A stretch of DNA of 5,265 nucleotides. It comes from Gammaproteobacteria bacterium. GTDB lineage: Bacteria > Pseudomonadota > Gammaproteobacteria > SZUA-152. Made by a program: the position numbers and the translations under genes. The stretch covers positions 1 through 5,265 of the forward strand of contig JAUWLO010000141.1 of NCBI GenBank assembly GCA_030613605.1. The letters are read 5' to 3'. This document shows, one piece after another, positions 1 through 3,577 of this stretch (its first letter is position 1; every line of letters starts with the position of its first letter). The notes beneath the pieces were generated by a model. The model saw only the letters and a list, made by a program, of their open reading frames with translations, ran no database searches and was not told the origin of the DNA.

Positions 1-311
1 CGTTCAAGTTAGACGATGTGCGTGAAGCTCTGTCAGAAATTGGAGCCCAGGGCATTACCGTCACTGAAGTGAAAGGTTTCGGCCGTCAGAAAGGTCACAC
101 CGAACTCTACCGTGGTGCAGAGTACGTGGTGGACTTTTTACCCAAGGTCAAGCTTGAACTGGCTATCGAAGCCAGTCTTCTGGATCAGGTCATTGAGGCC
201 ATTTCCAAGGCAGCTAACACCGGCAAAATCGGTGATGGCAAAATTTTCGTTGCTCCACTGGAGCAAGTCGTTCGCATCCGCACCGGTGAATCCGGTCCGG
301 ACGCCCTATAA
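1..311 (+). CDS. glnK: PII nitrogen regulatory protein GlnK (5'-truncated by window edge)
   Basis: PII proteins are small trimeric cytoplasmic signal proteins that sense ATP/ADP and 2-oxoglutarate. When encoded beside amtB they bind and block the ammonium channel. The reading frame is already open at base 3 (Phe-Lys-Leu-Asp-Asp) with no start codon visible, so about 10 residues (the usual MKL..IIKP strand) lie upstream. With them the protein would be the standard 112 residues. In that numbering the T-loop motif KGHTELYRGAEY carries Tyr46 and Tyr51, the latter being the usual uridylylation site. The B-loop TGKIGDGKIF spans 83-92, and the C-terminal RIRTGE has the nucleotide-binding Arg101 and Arg103. 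All key residues are present. The T-loop has Thr43 and Asp54, which match E. coli GlnB rather than GlnK. I call it GlnK because of its amtB neighbour, 18 bp downstream and probably co-transcribed. Any sigma-54/NtrC promoter would be outside the window. Confidence 0.96.
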   Translation, partial: FKLDDVREALSEIGAQGITVTEVKGFGRQKGHTELYRGAEYVVDFLPKVKLELAIEASLLDQVIEAISKAANTGKIGDGKIFVAPLEQVVRIRTGESGPDAL

Positions 312-329
312 GGCCAAGGGGAAATAACA

Positions 330-1613
330 ATGGAAAATCAAATATTTCAACTGCAGTACGCCCTGGACACCTTTTATTTTCTGGTGTGTGGCGCATTAGT
401 GATGTGGATGGCAGCCGGTTTCGCCATGCTGGAAGCGGGCCTGGTTCGCTCCAAAAATACCACTGAAATTCTTACCAAAAATGTACTTTTGTTCGCGATT
501 GCCTGCACCATGTATCTGATTGTCGGCTACGACGTCATGTACGACGGCGGCATGTTCCTGACAGACATTGTGCTCGATGGTGCCGATAATGCAGACGCCA
601 TGGTGGCTGCAGTATTAAAAGAATCTGCTGAAGCTGGCTTCGATGGCGGCTCGGTTTATTCCAATGCCTCTGACTTCTTCTTCCAGGTAGTCTTCGTGGC
701 AACGGCCATGTCGATTGTTTCGGGTGCGGTCGCAGAACGCATGAAGCTCTGGGCATTCGCACTGTTCGCCGTGGTGATGACCGGTTTCATCTACCCAATG
801 GAAGGCTTCTGGACCTGGGGCGGTGGCTCTGTGTTCGGTATGTTCAGCCTGGGTGATGACTTTGGTTTCTCCGACTTTGCCGGCTCCGGCATTGTGCATC
901 TGGCCGGTGCTACAGCCGCACTGGCGGGTGTCATCGTACTGGGTGCTCGTAAAGGCAAGTATGGCCCTAACGGTCAGATCAATGCTATTCCTGGCGCCAA
1001 CCTGCCACTGGCCACATTAGGTACCTTCATTTTGTGGATGGGCTGGTTCGGTTTCAACGGCGGCTCGGTGCTCAAACTGGGTGATATCGCCAACGCCAAC
1101 TCTGTGGCCATGGTGTTCCTGAACACTAACGCTGCAGCCGCTGGCGGTGTGATCGCTGCTCTGATTCTGGCTCGTGTGATGTTCGGCAAGGCTGATTTGA
1201 CCATGGCCCTTAACGGCGCATTGGCTGGTCTGGTGGCTATTACCGCTGAACCTTCCACACCTTCCGCTCTGGCAGCCACCTTGATCGGTGGTGCTGGTGG
1301 TCTGATCGTGGTGCTCTCCATCGTGGGTCTGGATAAACTCAAGATCGATGACCCGGTCGGTGCGATCTCTGTACATGGTGTCGTGGGTATGTGGGGTCTT
1401 ATGGTCGTCCCAATGACCAATGACGGTACTACCTTCGGCGGCCAGTTTGTTGGCCTGCTCACTATTCTGGTATGGGTATTCGTGACAAGCATGGTGGTCT
1501 GGTTGGCCATCAAGGCCATCATGGGCATCCGTGTTACCGAGGAAGAAGAATACGAAGGTGTCGACCTTGCCGAATGTGGCATGGAAGCCTATCCGGAGTT
1601 CACCAATAAGTAG
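330..1613 (+). CDS. amtB: Ammonium channel/transporter AmtB (Amt/MEP/Rh family)
   Basis: This is an inner-membrane trimeric channel that takes up ammonium, and the partner of GlnK encoded just upstream. The start ATG is preceded by AAGGGGA (316-322) at good spacing. The 427-residue product is almost entirely hydrophobic, consistent with about 11 membrane helices. Conserved parts visible: AMLEAGLVRSKN near residue 40; the FxxxTA..GAVAER region holding one Phe-gate residue; DFAGSGIVH at 182-190, where Asp182 is the structural/recruitment aspartate and His190 the first pore histidine; WFGFN at 239-243 with Trp239 and Phe242; and SVHGVVGMWG with the second pore histidine His349. The cytoplasmic tail (EEEEYEGVDLAECGMEAYPEF) is the conserved C-terminal region that contacts GlnK in this family. 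Unlike E. coli AmtB there is no cleavable signal peptide: the protein begins close to helix 1, as in plant AMT1-like members. Transcription ends at the terminator 44 bp downstream. Confidence 0.97.
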   Translation: MENQIFQLQYALDTFYFLVCGALVMWMAAGFAMLEAGLVRSKNTTEILTKNVLLFAIACTMYLIVGYDVMYDGGMFLTDIVLDGADNADAMVAAVLKESAEAGFDGGSVYSNASDFFFQVVFVATAMSIVSGAVAERMKLWAFALFAVVMTGFIYPMEGFWTWGGGSVFGMFSLGDDFGFSDFAGSGIVHLAGATAALAGVIVLGARKGKYGPNGQINAIPGANLPLATLGTFILWMGWFGFNGGSVLKLGDIANANSVAMVFLNTNAAAAGGVIAALILARVMFGKADLTMALNGALAGLVAITAEPSTPSALAATLIGGAGGLIVVLSIVGLDKLKIDDPVGAISVHGVVGMWGLMVVPMTNDGTTFGGQFVGLLTILVWVFVTSMVVWLAIKAIMGIRVTEEEEYEGVDLAECGMEAYPEFTNK

Positions 1614-1630
1614 TTGTTAGTTTAAACACC

Positions 1631-1654
1631 ATAGTCTGTCGACAAATAGACTAT
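1631..1654 (+). other. Small hairpin in the amtB 3' untranslated region
   Basis: ATAGTCT (1631-1637) and AGACTAT (1648-1654) are a perfect 7-bp inverted repeat with a 10-nt loop, ending two bases before the GC-rich terminator stem. It has no T-run of its own. It may stabilise the 3' end of the amtB message or be chance; the sequence cannot distinguish these. Confidence 0.5.
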
Positions 1655-1656
1655 TT

Positions 1657-1691
1657 GCGGGCGCTTCTTAATGGGGCGCCCGCTTTTTTTT
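1657..1691 (+). terminator. Rho-independent terminator of glnK-amtB
   Basis: GCGGGCGC (1657-1664) pairs perfectly with GCGCCCGC (1676-1683) around an 11-nt loop and is followed directly by eight T residues (1684-1691). This is a textbook intrinsic terminator on the + strand, 43 bases after the amtB stop codon. It separates the operon from the hairpin-rich region that starts at the next base. Confidence 0.93.
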
Positions 1692-1705
1692 GCACACGGA
1701 TGTGC
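1692..1705 (+). repeat. Hairpin, loop ACGGAT
   Basis: GCAC and GTGC flank the loop ACGGAT, immediately after the terminator T-run. It is followed by CTTATG, as is a related weaker site at 1917-1930 (CC-ACGGAT-GG then CTTA). Confidence 0.55.
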
Positions 1706-1709
1706 TTAT

Positions 1710-1740
1710 GTCGCGAGAGCACATGGATGTGCGAAGCGAC
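1710..1740 (+). repeat. Two-tier hairpin, loop ATGGAT
   Basis: An inner stem GCAC/GTGC (1719-1722 with 1729-1732) closes the loop ATGGAT. An outer stem GTCGC/GCGAC (1710-1714 with 1736-1740) adds five more pairs across a small internal loop (GAGA opposite GAA). Together with the preceding CTTATG, its 5' arm resembles the stretch at 1804-1830, which has the same CTTATG, CGCG and ATGGAT-hairpin order. Confidence 0.65.
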
Positions 1741-1745
1741 TTTGG

Positions 1746-1796
1746 GCACGACTGCATGGATGCAGGAGGTAGAGCAACGCAGGAGCAGTTGCCGAG
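1746..1796 (+). repeat. Repeat unit 1 (hairpin plus GAGGTAGAG plus tail), + orientation
   Basis: The order is GCACGA (1746-1751), hairpin CTGC-ATGGAT-GCAG (1752-1765), GAGGTAGAG (1766-1774), then a tail containing GCAGGAGCAGTTGCCGAG (1779-1796). The same order recurs on the - strand at 1980-2031. The tail recurs in inverted orientation at 2052-2071 with 19 of 20 bases matching. GAGG could mimic a ribosome binding site, but no start codon with a meaningful reading frame follows. Confidence 0.7.
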
Positions 1797-1803
1797 GGAC
1801 GCC

Positions 1804-1832
1804 CTTATGCCGCGTAGGCCATGGATGGCCGA
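1804..1832 (+). repeat. Repeat copy: CTTATG, CGCG, hairpin with loop ATGGAT
   Basis: CTTATG (1804-1809) and CGCG (1811-1814) precede the hairpin GGCC-ATGGAT-GGCC (1817-1830). The arrangement parallels 1705-1734, about 98 bp upstream, but with a different stem sequence. Confidence 0.6.
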
Positions 1833-1860
1833 GACCAATCTGCCGGGAGCAGATTGGGTC
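1833..1860 (+). repeat. Strong 9-bp hairpin
   Basis: CCAATCTGC (1835-1843) pairs perfectly with GCAGATTGG (1849-1857) around the loop CGGGA. With one extra G bulged, GA/TC pairs extend the base of the stem. It is the longest uninterrupted local stem in the region and has no T-run after it, so it is not a typical terminator. Confidence 0.65.
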
Positions 1861-1882
1861 AGCCGAAGGCTGCCCGTAGGGC
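1860..1882 (+). repeat. Two back-to-back small hairpins
   Basis: CAGCC-GAA-GGCTG (1860-1872) and GCCC-GTA-GGGC (1872-1882) are adjacent three-base-loop hairpins sharing one base at the junction. They sit directly after the 9-bp hairpin, so about 50 bases here are almost fully self-complementary. Confidence 0.5.
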
Positions 1883-1895
1883 GAATACCAGGGAC

Positions 1896-1935
1896 GGTGT
1901 GAGTCAGCGGCTTTGCCCACGGATGGTCTTACACC
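1896..1935 (+). repeat. Stem enclosing an ACGGAT motif
   Basis: GGTGTGAG (1896-1903) can pair with CTTACACC (1928-1935) with one G-T wobble. It encloses the weak motif CC-ACGGAT-GG (1917-1926), which resembles the first hairpin of the region (1692-1705) and is likewise followed by CTTA. Confidence 0.4.
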
Positions 1936-1940
1936 CTCGG

Positions 1941-1952
1941 GGCACAAGTGCC
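1941..1952 (+). repeat. Short palindrome GGCAC/GTGCC
   Basis: GGCAC and GTGCC are separated by AA, which would fold as a four-pair stem with a CAAG loop. It is short and could be chance on its own; I list it because of the surrounding hairpin density. Confidence 0.35.
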
Positions 1953-1979
1953 GTGGAGTACATGGGCAGATAATTGCTC

Positions 1980-2031
1980 CTCGGTTCTGGCTTCCTGCTT
2001 CACTCTATCTCCTCCATCCCTGGAGTCGTGC
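1980..2031 (-). repeat. Repeat unit 2, - orientation
   Basis: Read on the - strand from 2031 to 1980 the order is GCACGA, hairpin CTCC-AGGGAT-GGAG (2025-2012), GAGATAGAG, then a tail with AGCAGGA and ending CCGAG. This is the same layout as unit 1, and the stem shows a paired G-C to C-G change. The unit is enclosed by a further 9-bp inverted repeat, GCAGATAAT (1966-1974) with ATTATCTGC (2032-2040). Confidence 0.65.
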
Positions 2032-2051
2032 ATTATCTGCATTTCCACCAT

Positions 2052-2121
2052 CTCGACAACTGCTCCTGCGTCGCCTAAGAGCGCCTACTGTTGGTGTTCT
2101 ACCTCCCACCGTCCATGGTGG
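2052..2121 (-). repeat. Repeat unit 3, - orientation, with extra internal segment
   Basis: On the - strand the hairpin CCACC-ATGGAC-GGTGG (2121-2106) is followed by GAGGTAGAA (2105-2097). After about 25 bases without counterpart in unit 1 comes the tail ACGCAGGAGCAGTTGTCGAG (2071-2052). That tail matches unit 1's tail in 19 of 20 positions. Confidence 0.65.
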
Positions 2122-2124
2122 TCG

Positions 2125-2148
2125 CTGGCGGTCATGCCGGAGGTAGAG
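2125..2148 (+). repeat. Repeat unit 4 (short), + orientation
   Basis: CTGGC (2125-2129) pairs with GCCGG (2136-2140), including one T-G wobble, around the six-base loop GGTCAT. AGGTAGAG follows directly (2141-2148), as in the other units. The loop is not ATGGAT and there is no recognisable tail, so this may be a decayed or partial copy. It lies head-to-head with unit 3, four bases away. Confidence 0.45.
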
Positions 2149-2199
2149 ATACCGTCCTTTCCTGAGTTTTTACAGACAGATCAGCCACATAGCTAAAGT

Positions 2200-2227
2200 T
2201 TCAAACTGTGATGCCGTTCAATATACA
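2200..2227 (+). promoter_or_regulatory. Weak candidate promoter for the DUF4124 gene
   Basis: TTCAAA (2200-2205) and TATACA (2222-2227) are 4-of-6 matches to the -35 and -10 consensus with a 16-bp spacer, about 70 bp before the gene's start. Such matches occur easily by chance in AT-rich DNA. The rest of 2151-2298 shows nothing else I can interpret. Confidence 0.25.
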
Positions 2228-2298
2228 GTCCACCACACCCGAGCTATGCTCCTTTATTGATACCACTTATTTGCTCTGAAAATAACGTCGAGGGTCAC

Positions 2299-2769
2299 AT
2301 GAAAAAAATCATTTTTCTATTTTCCTTAACCTTACTGCTCATGCTGTTAGGTGCATCGTCCACCAGCTTTGCCGGTAAAATCTACAAATGGACCGACAGC
2401 GAAGGCAAAGTACACTATGGTGAACGCGCGCCCAGCGGAAAAGCCAAGCAAATATTAGTCCCCCAATCCAGGCGCTACGGTGCTTCACCGGCACCCAAAC
2501 CCGACAACAAGACAGATGCTGCCAGCAAGTTCCTCGAAAGCGTCGCCACGGAACGTAAAGAGAAAAAAGAAGTGGCTGACAAAGCAGCCAAAGAAAAAGA
2601 AATTGCTGATAAAAACTGCTCGAATGCTCGCGGGCGTGTTGCTTCACTTAAACAGGGCGGCCGCCGTTTTACAGTGGATGAAAAAGGCGAACGCACATAC
2701 CTCAATGAAGCCGACATACAAAGCCGCTTAAAAGAAGCTCAAATGAAAGTGGAAAAATGGTGTAAATAG
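2299..2769 (+). CDS. Exported DUF4124-domain protein
   Basis: The function of this family is unknown. I start at ATG 2299: it opens a classic signal peptide (MKK, hydrophobic residues 4-18, probable cleavage after SFA at residue 25) and has GAGG eight bases upstream. An upstream in-frame TTG at 2257 would put 14 polar residues before the signal peptide and is less likely. The mature protein begins with the DUF4124 signature YKWTDSEGKVHYGERAP (residues 29-45). A basic and proline-containing linker follows, then a Lys/Glu/Ala-rich helical stretch (about 75-104). The C-terminal part has Cys107 (KNCSNARGR), a GGRRFTVDEKGERTYL segment, and Cys155 two residues before the end. This two-cysteine C-terminal half is common in gammaproteobacterial DUF4124 proteins and suggests a periplasmic disulfide. 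The total is 156 residues. The gene appears monocistronic. Confidence 0.9.
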   Translation: MKKIIFLFSLTLLLMLLGASSTSFAGKIYKWTDSEGKVHYGERAPSGKAKQILVPQSRRYGASPAPKPDNKTDAASKFLESVATERKEKKEVADKAAKEKEIADKNCSNARGRVASLKQGGRRFTVDEKGERTYLNEADIQSRLKEAQMKVEKWCK

Positions 2770-2793
2770 TATTTACCCTGGTTAACTTATCGT

Positions 2794-2855
2794 CCACGAA
2801 CCAACCTCAACGCTATCTGCAAACAATTCAGGCAGCAGCTTATTCGTGGTTTTTT
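2794..2855 (+). terminator. Possible terminator after the DUF4124 gene
   Basis: CCACGAA (2794-2800) is complementary to TTCGTGG (2843-2849), and six T residues follow (2850-2855). The 42-base gap is unusually long for a terminator, although CTGC/GCAG (2817-2820, 2832-2835) could fold inside it. The T-run placement is right; the long gap lowers confidence. Confidence 0.4.
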
Positions 2856-2889
2856 ATGTGCGCCACGGACCCATAAACCTGTACACTTG

Positions 2890-2918
2890 TTCCCATAATC
2901 TATTTCCCGCATGGGAAA
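2890..2918 (+). promoter_or_regulatory. Competing hairpins upstream of the DUF2914 gene
   Basis: TTTCCC (2903-2908) and GGGAAA (2913-2918) form a perfect stem with the loop GCAT. The 3' arm can instead pair through ATGGGAA (2911-2917) with TTCCCAT (2890-2896), also seven perfect pairs. The two foldings exclude each other and end 19 bases before the ribosome binding site. It could be an RNA control element, a protein operator, or chance. Confidence 0.35.
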
Positions 2919-2949
2919 GAAACGAACAAATTAATACAGGAGTCAATGA

Positions 2950-3522
2950 ATGCCAACAGCAAAAATTTCAGTGTTAAATTTAATACTGAATAGACAATTT
3001 CTGATACTGCCAGCTGTACTCCTGTTTGCCGCTTCCAATATTTCACATGCAGACAACATATCCGCAACTAATAATACGCCCGTTCCCGAAAATCAGGTAA
3101 CTTCTGTACAGGAAATACTGACTGAAGAGACTCCGGTCGCAAACGCCCGGGGTAAAGTTGCTCGCGCTATATTCACTTCAGAAATTATTGATCGCGAACC
3201 TGCCAATGATTTAACCGAAATAAGCAACACAACGGACCGCATTTATTTCTTTACCGACCTGCGTAACCTAACCGGACAAATAATCACTCACCAGTGGGAA
3301 TACAATGACAAGGTGATGGCCAAAGTAAAATTCAAGGTCGGTGGCGGCCCTCGCTGGCGAGTATATTCCAGCAAAAACTTCTTGCCGGAATGGACCGGCG
3401 TCTGGACTGTTATCGTCACTGATGAAAACGAACAAACTCTCGAAACCAGTGTGTTTAACTACACGCAGGCAATAAAAAGCCCTGAATCTCCCACAGCACC
3501 AGAACTACAGGTCTCGGAATAA
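2950..3522 (+). CDS. Exported DUF2914-domain protein
   Basis: The family has no established function. The start ATG has AGGAG (2938-2942) seven bases upstream. Another ATG at 2946 is in a different frame and stops after 15 codons. The 190-residue product begins with a slightly long signal peptide (Lys5, Arg15, hydrophobic 17-28, probable cleavage after SHA at residue 34). A Thr/Asn/Glu-rich linker follows to about residue 65, and then the conserved domain (about 70-172). Visible DUF2914 hallmarks are the FTSEI.DREP segment (75-84), IYFFTDLRNLTGQ (98-110), HQWEY (114-118), RWRVYSSK (135-142) and GVWTV (150-154). These aromatic and basic blocks suggest a beta-sandwich-like periplasmic domain, which is inference. 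No membrane anchor follows the signal peptide. The gene is convergent with the coiled-coil membrane protein gene, whose stop lies 55 bp away. Confidence 0.9.
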   Translation: MPTAKISVLNLILNRQFLILPAVLLFAASNISHADNISATNNTPVPENQVTSVQEILTEETPVANARGKVARAIFTSEIIDREPANDLTEISNTTDRIYFFTDLRNLTGQIITHQWEYNDKVMAKVKFKVGGGPRWRVYSSKNFLPEWTGVWTVIVTDENEQTLETSVFNYTQAIKSPESPTAPELQVSE

Positions 3523-3577
3523 ACAGGGAGTTTTTAACTGGAAGTAACAAGAAAAAATAGCATTATCCAACAACTAC

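Larger units (their letters stand above)
1692..2150. repeat. Non-coding mosaic of short hairpins with ATGGAT-like loops
   Basis: No protein in any frame here shows a ribosome binding site, domain or sensible composition. The stretch is instead dominated by inverted repeats. At least five + strand sites have the form stem-ATGGAT-stem' or stem-ACGGAT-stem' (1692-1705, 1719-1732, 1752-1765, 1817-1830, weakly 1917-1926). Two - strand sites have the loops AGGGAT and ATGGAC (2012-2025, 2106-2121). Stem sequences differ from copy to copy (GCAC/GTGC, CTGC/GCAG, GGCC/GGCC, CTCC/GGAG, CCACC/GGTGG) while the loop stays nearly constant. GAGGTAGAG or a close variant follows four of the hairpins. I do not recognise a named repeat family. 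Possibilities are an interspersed repeat (REP/MITE-like) cluster, a structured RNA, or a worn-down repeat island. Confidence 0.75.

Noticed and set aside
974..1582. 202-codon open frame on the - strand inside amtB
   Set aside because: It is antisense to a clear, full-length amtB; its Thr/Pro/Ala-rich translation is what the opposite strand of a hydrophobic gene gives, with no domain visible.
1692..2150. CRISPR array
   Set aside because: The repeats are short, imperfect, in both orientations and irregularly spaced; there are no constant direct repeats with equal-length spacers and no cas gene.
1692..2150. tRNA or known riboswitch
   Set aside because: No cloverleaf with a T-loop GTTCRANNC motif or CCA end, and no riboswitch core I recognise; the region also follows a terminator and is not placed as a leader close to a gene.
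1655..2196. Several open frames of 70-98 codons on both strands in the hairpin region
   Set aside because: They overlap one another, lack ribosome binding sites and recognisable domains, have biased residue content (many Arg, Cys, Pro, Trp), and run through the hairpin repeats and the terminator.
2257..2285. TTGATA (2257) and AAATAA (2280) as a promoter
   Set aside because: Transcription would begin at about the ribosome binding site of the DUF4124 gene, leaving almost no leader; the -10 match is poor.
2257..2298. Upstream TTG start (2257) for the DUF4124 gene
   Set aside because: It would place 14 polar residues before a perfect MKK signal peptide; ATG 2299 has a GAGG at suitable distance.
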